Source: Streptomyces sp. NBC_00523
Lineage (GTDB): Bacteria > Actinomycetota > Actinomycetes > Streptomycetales > Streptomycetaceae
Direction: 5' to 3'
DNA length: 64,000 nucleotides
Assembly (NCBI RefSeq): GCF_036346615.1
Contig: NZ_CP107836.1
Location: 248,001-312,000 of the forward strand
Part shown: in pieces, positions 1-9,195 of the stretch
How the letters are laid out: every line of letters begins with the position of its first letter
Position numbering within the stretch: position 1 is the stretch's first letter
Made by a program: the position numbers and the translations under genes
The notes under the pieces: model-generated
Databases searched by the model: none
What the model was told of the DNA's origin: nothing
Seen by the model: only the letters and a program-made list of their open reading frames with translations

Positions 1-358
1 TGTCGCGGGTGATGCCGGTGGCGCCGAGTGCGAAGTCCTCGCCGTCGGAGTGGACCTCGAGCACGTCCGGGAGGTCGCCGGTCTTGGCGGAGGCCTGCAC
101 CTTGGTGGTGTAGGCGTCGTCCGGACCGTACGCCTTCACGCTGACCTTGATGCCGGTCTGCTTCTCGAAGTCCGCGGCGGCGTTCTTCAGGGCCTGGACG
201 TGGGACTGCTTGAAGGTCCACATCGTCAGCGACTTGGCGTCGCCCGAGTCCGACGCGTCACCGCCGCAGGCGGTCAGCGGACTCAGCGTCAGTACGGTCG
301 CCATGGCCGCGGTGACAAGTCTGGCCTTGGGGGACATACGTGCGAGTGGTGAGCTCAT
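1..358 (-). CDS. Sugar ABC transporter substrate-binding lipoprotein (N-terminal part)
   Basis: Reading leftwards from ATG 358, the first ~119 residues are in the window and the gene runs off the left edge. It has a positively charged start, a hydrophobic segment and a lipobox LTAC-GG, so it should be lipid-anchored outside the membrane. The mature start (MWTFKQSHVQALKNAAADF, then a K-V-x-V strand) is typical of family 1 extracellular solute-binding proteins for sugars and oligosaccharides. It lies 97 bp downstream of the GH71/99-like gene on the same strand, so it is probably in that operon and takes up a released sugar. The substrate cannot be told from this fragment. Confidence 0.85.
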   Translation of the reverse strand, partial: MSSPLARMSPKARLVTAAMATVLTLSPLTACGGDASDSGDAKSLTMWTFKQSHVQALKNAAADFEKQTGIKVSVKAYGPDDAYTTKVQASAKTGDLPDVLEVHSDGEDFALGATGITRD

Positions 359-454
359 GGACCTCTGCCTCAGCGTGGTCGTACAGAGACTGGACGACGG
401 GTGAATGGGTGAGTGGAGCGTTACGGATGTGCGGCGGCCCGGCGGCCGGCCACG

Positions 455-1720
455 TCAGAGCCTGACGGGGGTCGGCCGCTGCGCGGTGAGGCCGATCTGC
501 CCTTTCAGCATGCGTCCGCCGTCACCGGTCAGGCGCAGGTAGTAGTCGGCCGAGCAGGCCGTGCCGTCCTCGTCGAGGGCCAGGATCCCCGAGCCGGCGG
601 GGACGGCGGCCGCCGTCTCGGCGGTCTTGCCGATCTGGTTGGCCTCGTTGTACTCGTCGAACATCGAGACGTAGATGCCCTGGGCGCCGACACGGACCAT
701 GTTGTAGAACTGCCGCCACATGAAGTCGCCGTGTGCGCGCTGGCGGTCCTGCAGGTCCCCCGGGAGCACACAGGGCTGGTAGTCGATTCCGTGGGCCGCG
801 CAGTCGGCCATGTCCGGCTGGTTGACGTTCTGGTAGAAGTTGTCGGAGTCCGCCGCGTTGCCGATCCGGCCGACCATCCACGGTGAAAGCATGTCGAAGG
901 CGTGGTAGACGCCCGAGAAACCCGGCCGGGAGTCCTCCGTTCCGGTGCGCCAATGGGTGGGAACACCACCGATGACGTAACAGCCCTGCTGCTTGAACCA
1001 GTTGACGACGTCCAGGCACTCCGCCGCGCCGAAGGGCCGCGCGTCGTCGCTGAAACCGAAGCCCCAGATGCACACCACCGGCTTGCCGCCCTGCCGGGCG
1101 TAGGAGGAGGAGCCCGTGTGGGCGGACATCTTCTGCGACCAGTCCTGCTTGATCTGGCTCGCCATCGACGTCCAGTTCGTGACGTCGTACATGACGTAGA
1201 ACTTTCGGCCATTGGCCTCGGCCGCGCCGCGGACCTTCTGTGCCATCGCGTCGCGGGTGGGGCCCTCCGACCCGAAGGGGTTGAAACGCTGGAGAGCGGC
1301 GGTGTCGATGTTGTTCTCGCGCATCCACCGGAAGTGGGTGTCGACGGTCTGCTGGTCCCAGGAGGAGAAGAGCGCCGCCTTCCCACCGCCGTTGAGGTCG
1401 GGCATGGCGGTGGGGTACGTCCGGGTGTAGTCGCGCACGTCGGGCCACGACTTGGCGCTGACGGCTCCGGGGCGCGGCGCCTGGCTCATGTCCGGACTCC
1501 AGTGCCACCAGCCGTTGATGGGTGCGCCGTCGCCGGGGGCCGCGAACCAGCCCTGGTAGCCGACGGTGACCTTGCCGACGACGTCGCCGGGCGAACCGGC
1601 CCGGGCCCTGCCGGGTTCCGTCGCCTCGGTCGTCACCGCTTGCGCCGCCACGGGTGCGAGTGCGACGGCTGCGGCTCCACCGGCGGCGAGCGCGAGGGCG
1701 GTGCGGCGGGTGATGGCCAT
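455..1720 (-). CDS. GH71/GH99-like glycoside hydrolase, Tat-secreted
   Basis: 421 residues from ATG 1720, preceded by GGAGAGG about 9 nt upstream; an in-frame ATG at 1801 is rejected because it lacks a site and would bury the signal. The start MAITRRTALALAAGG is a twin-arginine signal followed by a hydrophobic stretch and an A-x-A site near residue 27. The mature part opens with VGYQGWF and WWHWSP, typical of the GH71/GH99-like (endo-mannosidase/alpha-glucanase) TIM-barrel group; NPFGSEG and MFDEYNEANQ look like later barrel-strand motifs. Expected role: extracellular cleavage of a mannan- or glucan-type polymer feeding the transporter downstream. The family is fairly sure, the substrate is not. 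Confidence 0.82.
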   Translation of the reverse strand: MAITRRTALALAAGGAAAVALAPVAAQAVTTEATEPGRARAGSPGDVVGKVTVGYQGWFAAPGDGAPINGWWHWSPDMSQAPRPGAVSAKSWPDVRDYTRTYPTAMPDLNGGGKAALFSSWDQQTVDTHFRWMRENNIDTAALQRFNPFGSEGPTRDAMAQKVRGAAEANGRKFYVMYDVTNWTSMASQIKQDWSQKMSAHTGSSSYARQGGKPVVCIWGFGFSDDARPFGAAECLDVVNWFKQQGCYVIGGVPTHWRTGTEDSRPGFSGVYHAFDMLSPWMVGRIGNAADSDNFYQNVNQPDMADCAAHGIDYQPCVLPGDLQDRQRAHGDFMWRQFYNMVRVGAQGIYVSMFDEYNEANQIGKTAETAAAVPAGSGILALDEDGTACSADYYLRLTGDGGRMLKGQIGLTAQRPTPVRL

Positions 1721-2213
1721 GGTGTGTTCCTCTCCAGTGGGGGATCGGGCGTGCTGTGCGCTGTCAGGACCCGGGGGTTCGCGGCGTGCCGGCCGGTGCA
1801 CCGCCCGGGGGCGTGCGTGTCACCGGCGCGGCGGTCATCCGGCGGGCTGTGGGGGCCCGGGTTGCGTGACGGGCGGAGGGAGCGGTGGAACGCCCTGGGA
1901 TGATCTTGCTGCCCGAAGGTCGGCGTCAGGGCCTGGGACAGCGGGAAGGGGGCGTTGCCGACTGCGCTGAACTGCGGCTCTGCGGCTCACGCGATGTCCC
2001 CTTCTGGCGCGGATCCGCCCTGCGGCTGGGCCGGGCCCGGCGACATGCCGTCGACGGGCTGAGCGTCCCGGCGGGCTGTTTCCGGGGAAACTCGACACGG
2101 GGTATCTAAATCGAGTTGATGTACGGTGTCAACGGTCGTAACACCCCGAGAATCTGCGTGGAACCCGCGCGATGTACGCCGCGGAGGCCACCACGACTGA
2201 ACAGGACGGACGC
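1721..2213. promoter_or_regulatory. Divergent promoter region between GH71/99-like and manD-like genes
   Basis: No gene is convincing in these 493 bases. The right end is AT-richer and holds two overlapping inverted repeats: AACTCGA (2089-2095) with TCGAGTT (2111-2117), and GTTGA (2115-2119) with TCAAC (2129-2133). The minus-strand string CAACTCGAT at 2110-2118 resembles CAATTCGAT at 6489-6497 upstream of the xylosidase-ROK operon, so both may be operators of the ROK regulator. That is inference from similarity and position only. Confidence 0.45.
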
Positions 2214-3509
2214 ATGTCCCTCTCCACCTCATCCGCCGCCGCCCGGAGCCTTCTCGCCCCGGCTCCCTGGGACGACGCTCGCCCCGACGCCGTGCGCGTC
2301 ACCGCCGTCCGCACCTTCACCTGTGCTCCGCAGGGGTGCCCCTACGTGATCGTGCGGGTCGAGACCGACCAGCCCGGCCTGTACGGCCTCGGCTGCGCGA
2401 GCGACCCGCAGCGCACGACGGCGATCCGCGCCGTGATCGACGACTACCTGGGCCCGATGCTGCTCGGCAGGGACCCGGCCGACATCGAGGACCTGCACCG
2501 GCTGCTGCTCAACAGCGGTTACTGGCGGGGCGGGTCGATCGCCCACAACGCACTGGCAGGCATCGACGTCGCACTGTGGGACATCAAGGGCAAGGCCGCC
2601 GGGCTGCCGCTGTACTCCGTGCTGGGCGGCCGGGCCCGGGAGGCCGCCGACGCCTACACCCACGTCGACGGACGCGACGCCGCGGAGATCGCCGACCGGG
2701 TGCTCGCCGCGGCGGAGCGGGGCTGGCGGCACGTACGGGTACAGGTCGCCGTGCCCGGGACCGACACCTATGGCACCGCGCCGCGGGACGCGGCCGAGGC
2801 CCGGCGCCGCGAGATGCGGGCCGAGAGCTGGGACTCCCTCGCCTACCTGCGCCTGGTGCCGCCGGTCCTGCGGGCGGTACGCGAGCGGGTGGGGCCGGGT
2901 GTCGAGCTGCTGCACGACGCCCATGAGCGCCTGACCCCCTCGCAGGCACGCGAGCTCGTCCGTGCCGTCGAGGACGCGCAGCTGTTCTTCCTGGAGGACG
3001 CACTGGCGCCCGAGGACGCGGCCCACTTCGACCGGCTTCGTGACGCGGGCACCGTGCCCCTGGCGGTCGGCGAGCTCTACAGCGAGGTGCAGGCATACCT
3101 GCCGCTGATCCAGAACCGCCTCATCGACTTCGCCCGGATCCGGATACCCACGCTGGGCGGCCTCACGCCGACCCGCAAACTCGTCGCCGCGTGCGAGCTG
3201 TTCGGGGTGCGTACGGCCCCGCACGGCCCGGGCGACGTCAGCCCCGTCGGCATGGCCGCCAATCTCGCTCTCGACGTGAGCTCACCGGCCTTCGGCGTGC
3301 AGGAGGCCGCCACCTTCACGGAGGCCACGCGTGAGGTGTTCCCGGGCACCCCGGTGCCGGACAGGGGCCGTCTGCACCCCTCGGCCGCACCAGGGCTCGG
3401 GGTGGACTTCGACGAGGCCGCCGCGGCTCGTTACCCCGTCACGGAGCCGTTGCAGCACGACCGCTGGGCCCTGCTGCGCGCGGTCGACGGAAGCGCGCAC
3501 CGCCCGTGA
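2214..3509 (+). CDS. ManD/RspA-type sugar-acid dehydratase (enolase superfamily)
   Basis: 431 residues from ATG 2214 (GGACGGA just upstream); an upstream ATG at 2172 has no ribosome site. It has the N-terminal capping domain (YWRGGSIAHNALAGIDVALWDIKG) and the (beta/alpha)7-beta barrel of the ManD subgroup. Visible metal and catalytic positions: the Asp and His of LLHDAHERL, the Glu of FFLEDAL, the Glu of AVGELYSE, and the late RTAPHGPGD with its His. ManD enzymes dehydrate D-mannonate or D-gluconate to 2-keto-3-deoxygluconate; many members named RspA have low or unknown activity. It is divergent from the glycosidase-transporter genes, which fits catabolism of a released sugar acid. Confidence 0.85.
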   Translation: MSLSTSSAAARSLLAPAPWDDARPDAVRVTAVRTFTCAPQGCPYVIVRVETDQPGLYGLGCASDPQRTTAIRAVIDDYLGPMLLGRDPADIEDLHRLLLNSGYWRGGSIAHNALAGIDVALWDIKGKAAGLPLYSVLGGRAREAADAYTHVDGRDAAEIADRVLAAAERGWRHVRVQVAVPGTDTYGTAPRDAAEARRREMRAESWDSLAYLRLVPPVLRAVRERVGPGVELLHDAHERLTPSQARELVRAVEDAQLFFLEDALAPEDAAHFDRLRDAGTVPLAVGELYSEVQAYLPLIQNRLIDFARIRIPTLGGLTPTRKLVAACELFGVRTAPHGPGDVSPVGMAANLALDVSSPAFGVQEAATFTEATREVFPGTPVPDRGRLHPSAAPGLGVDFDEAAAARYPVTEPLQHDRWALLRAVDGSAHRP

Positions 3510-3515
3510 GGCCAG

Positions 3516-3539
3516 GGGCCGGGCAGTACTGCCCGGCCC
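3516..3539. terminator. Bidirectional hairpin between convergent manD-like and ROK genes
   Basis: A perfect 24-bp palindrome centred on GGGCAGTACTGCCC with 12 G/C-rich base pairs, placed in the 51-bp gap between two converging stop codons. There is no T-run, as is usual in Streptomyces. Confidence 0.75.
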
Positions 3540-3560
3540 TGCCCCCGCCCTGCCGGCCGC

Positions 3561-4760
3561 TCAGTGCAGCAACAGGCTCTTGGGCTGCGCCGAGAGACTG
3601 CCGTCCAGCACCAGGCACGCCGCCCCGACGGCCGCGACGTGCTCACCGATCCGCGTCGAGGTCACCGTCGTGGCGTGTGTCGCCTTCACATACGGCGAGG
3701 AGGCGACCATGGGCTCGATCACCGCCAGGAACGGCTGTGCCATCTGGGGCCACAGCGGTCCGCCGAACACGATCGTGTCGCTGTCCACGAGGGTCGCCGC
3801 CGCGCACACACCCCGGCCGATCCGGATCGCCCAGCGCTCCACGATCCCGGCCGCCTGCGGTTCTCCCGCCTTCGCCCGCCGGGCCAGCTCGTCCAGGCTG
3901 CGCCGGGCGTCCTGGGGGCCGAGGGGGGTGAACTCGTGGCCCAAGGCGCCCATCTGGATCGCCTCGTCGACCAGGGCCCGGGTGGAGCATGCCGCGCCCA
4001 GTCCCCCGACCTCGCCCGCGTTGCCGGACGCGCCGCGCAGCACTGTGTCGTCCACGACGAGCCCCATGCCGGAACCGGTTCCCAGGTAGAAGAACAGGAA
4101 GTCGCGGGTGTCACTGGCGGCGCCCATCCACCGCTCGGCCACCGCGGCGGCGATGACGTCCTTGTCTATCAACGTGGGCAGGCCCGTGTCGGCGGCCAGT
4201 TGGTCGCGCAGGGGCACGCTCCCCCAGCCCGGCAGTTCCGGCGGATCGACGATCTGTCCGTTCTCCGTGTCGAGCGGCCCCGGCGCGGCGATCCCGAGGC
4301 CCAGGATGCGACTCCGGTCAACGCCCGACCGCTCCACCAGCGCCTGAACGGAGGTGCTCATGTCCTCGGCCACGGCCTTGGTGTCCATCCCCAGCGGGGT
4401 CGGTTCGCTGTGCTGGGCAACGATCGTCCCCAGCAGGTCGAGCAGCACGTACGTGATGACGGCCGGGTCGAGGTGGACGCCGACGGCGTAGCGGGCCCCT
4501 GGCACGACGCGGAGCAGTGTCCGAGGTTTGCCGCCCCCGCCGGTAGGCTGCTTGCCGGACTCCGCGGCCAGGCCCTGGTCGATGAGGCGCCGGCAGATGT
4601 TGGAGACGGTCTGCGCGGACAGACCGGTCGCGCCCGCCAGTTCGACCCGGCTGAGCCCGTCGTGATGGCGTCTGATGGCGTCGAGGATGACCGACTCATT
4701 GAAATCGCCCATGCGTGGCAGGTTGGTGCCACGTCTGATGGACGCATGGCTCATGGTCAC
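3561..4760 (-). CDS. ROK-family transcriptional repressor
   Basis: About 399 residues. GTG 4760 is preferred because AGGAG lies 7 nt upstream; ATG 4754 is the alternative. The N-terminal winged helix is seen in NESVILDAIRRHHDGLSRVELAGATGLSAQTVSNICRRLIDQGL. The sugar-kinase-like ROK domain follows: GLGIAAPGPLD, FFYLGTGSGMGLVVDD and GNAGEVGG. The zinc-binding C-x-C-x4-C motif of active ROK kinases is not seen; only a lone Cys follows (GAACSTRALVDEA), as in XylR/NagC-type regulators that sense sugar without phosphorylating it. It lies 68 bp downstream of the xylosidase on the same strand, so it probably autoregulates that operon and perhaps the manD/glycosidase promoters. Confidence 0.88.
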   Translation of the reverse strand: MTMSHASIRRGTNLPRMGDFNESVILDAIRRHHDGLSRVELAGATGLSAQTVSNICRRLIDQGLAAESGKQPTGGGGKPRTLLRVVPGARYAVGVHLDPAVITYVLLDLLGTIVAQHSEPTPLGMDTKAVAEDMSTSVQALVERSGVDRSRILGLGIAAPGPLDTENGQIVDPPELPGWGSVPLRDQLAADTGLPTLIDKDVIAAAVAERWMGAASDTRDFLFFYLGTGSGMGLVVDDTVLRGASGNAGEVGGLGAACSTRALVDEAIQMGALGHEFTPLGPQDARRSLDELARRAKAGEPQAAGIVERWAIRIGRGVCAAATLVDSDTIVFGGPLWPQMAQPFLAVIEPMVASSPYVKATHATTVTSTRIGEHVAAVGAACLVLDGSLSAQPKSLLLH

Positions 4761-4828
4761 GATTCTTCTCCTGAGGTGCTGGGCACGGCACGGACGCCGT
4801 GCCCAGCCTCGGTCGAGCGGAACACCCT

Positions 4829-6466
4829 CTACGAGACCTGACGCATCAGTGTGACCGACCAGGGAGCCAGACACGCCGTGAAGGTGAGCTCACCCTGCGC
4901 GTCGGCATGCATCGCCGTGAGTTCCGTGGCCCGGGCGCGCCGGTCGAGGTGGTCGAGTTCCTGGCGGGTGGGAGCACCCGGAGCGCCCAGGTCACGCCAG
5001 GCGGCCAAGGCGCCCCCGTGCCCCGGTTCCAGGGTCTCGACCTCGAAGGCCGCCCCGGGGTCCAGCCGTTCCAGTCGCACGTGCACGTCACGCGGCGTGC
5101 CCTTGGCCTCAGTGGCGTCGGCCATCGAGCGGTCGTCGAACGAGGCGGGCACCGACTTCGGCTCCTCCTCAGGGTAGTGGTGGATCAGGACGCTCAGCCG
5201 GCCGGTATCCGTGTGCCTGGTGACCACGTGGTTCTCTCCGCGCTCCAGGAGTTCGTCGCCCAGGGCGTTCAGCATCCGGTAGGCGTGGTACGTCGGCTTG
5301 GGTATGCCGGGGAGGGTGAGGAGGCCGAAGCCGCCGTGGAAGAGCTCGTCGCCCGCCCCGCCTTCCTCGAACACGTCGGTGAAGGCCCAGTACGCCAGGG
5401 AGTCGACCGTGCCCAGGGAATGCAGCACCGAACGGACCACGAAGGTCGCGGCGGGCACCGTATCGTGGGTGTGGTCACGCGGCGAGGAGGAGGACGACCA
5501 CTCCGTCAGGTGGATCTCGGCATCCGGGAACGCGCTCTTGGCCACCATGTCGCGCAGCAGCGCCAGGTCCTGCGGGGTGGCGTCCTTGGAGCGGGTGAGC
5601 TTCTCACCCTGCCCGTGCTCGTCCAGGGCCCAGTCCGTCGGATACGGATGGGTGGACACGAAGTCGACCGGCAGGTCCTCGCGGGCGCAGAAGTCGAGGA
5701 ATGCCTCCACCCAGACCGGCCGCCACTCCAGGGAGTCGATGTCGTCGCGGCCCGCCGTGATCCGCAGGCCCACGTCCTCACGCTCGGTGGAGAACCGCTC
5801 GTCGGGCACGAAGTTGGAGGTCGCGGGACCGCCCACCCGCAGTCCGGTGTCGACGGCCTTCACGGCGCGGGCGGTGACACGGTAGAGCTCGAAGTACTCC
5901 GAGCGCGTGCCGCGGAAGAAGCCGTCGAGGTTGGCCTCGTTCCAGACCTCGAAGTACCAGCGCCGCACCTCGGACAGACCGTACCGCCCGACCCAGTGCC
6001 GCACGATGGCGTCGATCAGCCCCGACCACTTGGAGAGGTCCGTGGGCGGCGAGCCGTGCGCACCCCACCAGAACACGGTGTTCGTCTCACGGGCCAGCGC
6101 CCGGGGCGCGAAACCGAATTCGACGAACGGCCGTACGCCTGCCTCCAGGAGGAAGTCGAACAGGGCGTCGACGTACTGGAAGTTGTAGACGGGGGTCCCG
6201 TCCTCGCGCTCCGTGTAGACGAACATGTCGTCGTGGAAGAGCCCGTGGAAGCGGATGTACTCGAAACCGCAGTCCCGGCGGGCAGCGAGCAGCTGGCGCT
6301 GCCAGTCCGCCCGCAGCCCCTCGTTGGCCCGCCCGGCACCGACCACCCGGCGCCAGAAGGGGGACAGCGGCACCCCCTCCCCGTCGGCCTCCGCCCGGAC
6401 ACTGATCCGCCCGCTGTCGGACGTCGCGCCTCCCCCAGCCCGGTGCACGGCGCTCTCTCCTCGCAT
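4829..6466 (-). CDS. GH39 beta-xylosidase-like glycosidase
   Basis: 545 residues. Two adjacent ATGs (6469, 6466) follow GGAGG; the second is better spaced. GH39 barrel features in order: YIRFHGLFHDDMFVY near the start, the acid/base in YFEVWNEANLDGFF, STHPYPTDW, and the nucleophile in IHLTEWSSSSSPRD. A C-terminal beta-domain follows. There is no signal peptide, so it probably acts in the cytoplasm on imported xylo-oligosaccharides. It is first in an operon with the ROK repressor. GH39 also includes iduronidases, but operon context favours xylosidase. Confidence 0.85.
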   Translation of the reverse strand: MRGESAVHRAGGGATSDSGRISVRAEADGEGVPLSPFWRRVVGAGRANEGLRADWQRQLLAARRDCGFEYIRFHGLFHDDMFVYTEREDGTPVYNFQYVDALFDFLLEAGVRPFVEFGFAPRALARETNTVFWWGAHGSPPTDLSKWSGLIDAIVRHWVGRYGLSEVRRWYFEVWNEANLDGFFRGTRSEYFELYRVTARAVKAVDTGLRVGGPATSNFVPDERFSTEREDVGLRITAGRDDIDSLEWRPVWVEAFLDFCAREDLPVDFVSTHPYPTDWALDEHGQGEKLTRSKDATPQDLALLRDMVAKSAFPDAEIHLTEWSSSSSPRDHTHDTVPAATFVVRSVLHSLGTVDSLAYWAFTDVFEEGGAGDELFHGGFGLLTLPGIPKPTYHAYRMLNALGDELLERGENHVVTRHTDTGRLSVLIHHYPEEEPKSVPASFDDRSMADATEAKGTPRDVHVRLERLDPGAAFEVETLEPGHGGALAAWRDLGAPGAPTRQELDHLDRRARATELTAMHADAQGELTFTACLAPWSVTLMRQVS

Positions 6467-6530
6467 CATCAGCCTCCGACTAGTAATTCAATTCGATGCA
6501 TAAACTCTATCAGCAAGCGCCCCTCCCCCT
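6467..6530. promoter_or_regulatory. Promoter/operator region of the xylosidase-ROK operon
   Basis: An AT-rich island in very GC-rich DNA directly upstream of the xylosidase start. It carries CAATTCGAT (6489-6497) and AT-rich hexamers usable as a -10 box. The CAAYTCGAT string recurs on the other strand at 2110-2118 upstream of manD. Confidence 0.45.
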
Positions 6531-7080
6531 TGCCCGAGCGGTGACCGGTCGGTCGGTGGGCTTCGGCGGAGGCGTGCCCACCCCGGCATGACTGAGGTCG
6601 GGAGGAACCCGGCAGCCACGTGTGCCGCTCTTTCACTGGTGGCACGCCTGGCGAAGCCGAGTGCTTCAACCGCACCCCCGCAGAGTGATGGACCTACCAG
6701 CGGCGCGTGCAGCCGCCATCGACCCGCCAACCGGTTCCAGCCCAACCGACCCGTACGCAGCAGCCTCGGCGATGCGACCGTCCGTCAACATGCGGGGCGA
6801 CTGATCGCTTCGCAACGGGTTGAGCTGTGGATCTTGCACGTGCGGGCGCGGGCGGCCACCAGTGAGCCCGTACGTGCGACCACAGCTCCTTACCGCACAG
6901 GCCGAGGAGTCCGGCCCGGTGGGTGAATCGCACCCACCATGCAAGGTCTGAGCGCCGCACGGCGGGGGAGCGCAGCGAACCCCCCTGAACCGAGATCAAG
7001 TAACGTGCGTCGGAGCGGGCGCGGCGAAGTCACCGGCGGCTTCGGGTTCGGTGGCGAGCCGACCGCGAACGCCAGCTGGT

Positions 7081-7260
7081 TCATGTCGACGCCGTGGACC
7101 AGACGGACTGGATGTCGGCGGGACGGCTGAAGACCCGCAGGTCCCCCCATCTGCCGACCGTGATGCCCGTGGTGGCGTCGCTTGCCACCGTGAACGAAAA
7201 GGCTCCATCACCGCACAGCCCGGCAGAGCATGGTGCATGGCTCGGCCAGGTACCAGGTCG
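7081..7260 (-). pseudogene. C-terminal remnant of an unrecognised protein
   Basis: A minus-strand frame ending at TGA 7081-7083 encodes roughly GDGAFSFTVASDATTG, then ITVGRWGDLRVFSRPADIQ and SVWSTAST. Almost all third positions are G or C, unlike the other frames, and there is no start codon, so it looks like the surviving tail of a gene. The family is not recognised. Confidence 0.4.
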
Positions 7261-7261
7261 G

Positions 7262-7474
7262 TCACCTGCCGAACTCGCTCCCCGCGACGCGCGTGACTAT
7301 GTCGCCTCCCTCAGCGTCGCTGCCGGTCTCCTTGACGAGCTGGTGCACCTCGTCCTGGAGGTCAGACGGGAGTTCCTGCGGAAAGGGGAGGTCCGTCAGT
7401 GCCACCGGTGCGACCTCCGGGTAACTGAGCTCGGAGGGAGGGCACCGCTGGTCCCGGGGTAGAGGGACGCCCAC
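7262..7474 (-). CDS. Small hypothetical protein (70 aa)
   Basis: GTG 7474 is preceded by AGGAC at about 9 nt. The frame has good actinobacterial codon bias and a soluble, acidic composition (ELPSDLQDEVHQLVKETGSD). The family is not recognised. It sits between two gene remnants, so it may itself be part of a broken gene. Confidence 0.4.
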   Translation of the reverse strand: MGVPLPRDQRCPPSELSYPEVAPVALTDLPFPQELPSDLQDEVHQLVKETGSDAEGGDIVTRVAGSEFGR

Positions 7475-7662
7475 CCCCAGTCACGTCCTATTGGGGCGGA
7501 ACGTTGAAACCCCGACGGGGCCCAGGCCACCGGCTTGGTAGGCCGACCGCAGGCCCCGCCCCTCCAGCGAATCCCGTAGCCGCGGCCGTTAGCGGTCGGA
7601 TGTCTCCCGGCGGCTGTGCGAAGGCCGTGCAGCCGCCCAGGCCGGGATGACTGGGGCCGCGC

Positions 7663-7780
7663 CTACTGTCCTCCGACGGTTGCCGACCAGCCGCCGTGGC
7701 TGAGATGACAGGTGCCGTCCGGGTCGATGCGCACCGCTGCGCCCGCCACGGGCAGGGTGCCGTCGATGACGAGCCAGAAC
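7663..7780 (-). pseudogene. C-terminal fragment of a gene cut by an IS5-type element
   Basis: The minus-strand frame ending at 7663 reads LADAFWLVIDGTLPVAGAAV, then RIDPDGTCHLSHGGWSATV, with strong codon bias. Upstream of about 7780 the same strand becomes the antisense of a transposase fragment, so the original gene was interrupted there. The family is not recognised. Confidence 0.45.
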
Positions 7781-8259
7781 GCGTCCGCGAGGCGGAGGGC
7801 CGGGACGCGGAGCCGACCGCGGGGATAGTGGACTCGCAGTCGGTGAAAGGGGACGCCGTGGTCGGCGCGGCCTCCCGCGGCTTCGACGGCGGCAAGTTGG
7901 TCAACGGACGCAAGCGGCACCTGGTCGTGGACTGCCTCGGCCTCGTCCTGGCGGTGCTGGTCACCCCCGCGTCGGTGACGGACCGCAACGCCGCCCGCGG
8001 GATGCTGCCCGCGCTGCGGGAATGCTTCCGTCGGCTCCGGCTGATCTGGGCGGACGGCGCCTACACCGGCGACGTCCTCACCGAAGCCGCCCACCCGCTC
8101 GGCCCGCGCCTGGACATCGTCCGACGCAGTGACGACAGCCGCGGGTTCACCGTCCTGCCCCGCAGATGGGTCGTCGAGCGGACCTTCGCCTGGCTGATGC
8201 GCAGCCGGCGGCTCGCCCGCGACTACGAACGGCGCTCCGACACCAGCGAGGCGTTCGCC
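7780..8259 (+). pseudogene. IS5-family transposase fragment
   Basis: The frame from about 7780 reads as an IS5-type DDE transposase: REAEGRDAEPTAG, VDSQSVKGDAVVG, GGKLVNGRKRHLVVD, LIWADGAYTGDV, and the late WVVERTFAWLMRSRRLARDYE, which holds the catalytic Glu. The N-terminal ~100 residues are missing and the C-terminal end is cut at TSEAF, where another insertion sequence begins at 8260. The sequence right of that second element does not continue this gene, so a deletion accompanied the insertion. Confidence 0.8.
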
Positions 8260-9128
8260 AAAGGGTGTTGCGGAAGGTCGGGCTTGGGCAGGCCGGAGTG
8301 GCGGCTGACCTGCAGTTTCACCGTGTCATGGCGAGGTTGTGCATGGTGGCGACGGCCTGGACCGCGTGGTGGAGGCCGTCTCCTTTCCGGCGGCAGTCGC
8401 GGAGGATCTTCCCGTTCTTCATCCGGGCGAAGGTGTGCTCGACGCGGGCTCGGACGCGCCGGTGTTCGGCGTTGTCTTCCTCCTGGCCGCGCAGGAGGGG
8501 GCGTCCGGCTCTCTTGCGGTGCGGGACGATCAGGCCGGTGCCGAGGTAGGCGCCGTCCGCGATCACCGTCGTCCCGGCCGCGGTGGCCGGCAGGCCCGAC
8601 TCCCGCCGGACGTGGGCGTCGGTCGTGTTGCCCGGTGCGGGCCGGGCCGAGGCGATGACCAGGCGGGTATCCGCGTCGATGATGACCTGCACGTTCGCCG
8701 AGAACCGGTAGTTGCGGGACGAGGCGCCCACCTTGCGGTCGCGGACCGGGATCAAGGTTCCGTCCACGATCCACAGCCGGTCCACGTCAGCAACCGGCCG
8801 CGGGGCCGGCTCCAGGGCCGGCAGCGGCCGCAGGCGGTGGATGACCCGGCAGACGGTGGCAGCGGAGATCCCGAAGAGCGGGGCGCTGCCGCATGGTGAG
8901 GTTGGTGCGGTAGTAGACGGCCACCAGCAGGACCCGGTCTGCCAGAGGCAGGCACCACGGCCGGCCACCACCGGGACCGTCCCCGCCCCGCTCCTTCACC
9001 ACTTTCACAAGCTTCGCGAACCGGTCGATCCGCAAGCCCGTGAACGTCTCGACCCACACCGGCTCAGCCCGCAACACCCCACCCATACAAGGGAAATGCC
9101 CGGAACCGAGCCTTCTGCAACACCCTTT
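8260..9128. mobile_element. IS5-family insertion sequence, 869 bp
   Basis: Terminal inverted repeats are clear: AAAGGGTGTTGCGGAAGG at 8260-8277 and the complement of AAAGGGTGTTGCAGAAGG at 9111-9128, one mismatch in 18. No identical target duplication is seen (flanks GCC and AGC), consistent with a later deletion at one side. It carries one minus-strand transposase broken by a frameshift. Confidence 0.85.
8318..9086 (-). pseudogene. IS5-family transposase, frameshifted
   Basis: The first part (from ATG 9086: ETFTGLRIDRFAKLVKVVKE, then LLVAVYYRTNLTMRQ) and the second part (APLFGISAATVCRVIHRL, DRLWIVDGTLIPVRDR, VIADGAYLGTGLIVPHRK, RVRARVEHTFARMKNGKIL) are in different frames. They join near 8880-8893, where about two bases seem missing after MRQ. 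The helix-turn-helix and DDE residues (D in VDGT, D in ADGAY, E in ARVEHTF) are all present. A programmed shift is possible, but no slippery run is seen at the junction. Confidence 0.78.
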
Positions 9129-9195
9129 AGCCCCGGGCGTCCTGACCGGGGGCAGTTGGTGTTCCTCTTACGACGAGGTCAAGGTACGACCCGCC

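Larger units (their letters stand above)
6531..7660. other. Decayed intergenic region with coding-like fragments
   Basis: No intact gene of normal size is supported here. Short stretches on the minus strand show strong GC third-position bias but lack starts or are cut short; the two best are listed separately. The rest (about 6531-7080) shows nothing recognisable. Confidence 0.6.

Noticed and set aside
6588..6926. Possible RNA gene or small protein in the gap near 6.6-6.9 kb
   Set aside because: No tRNA-like cloverleaf, strong hairpin with T-run, or coding bias could be seen.
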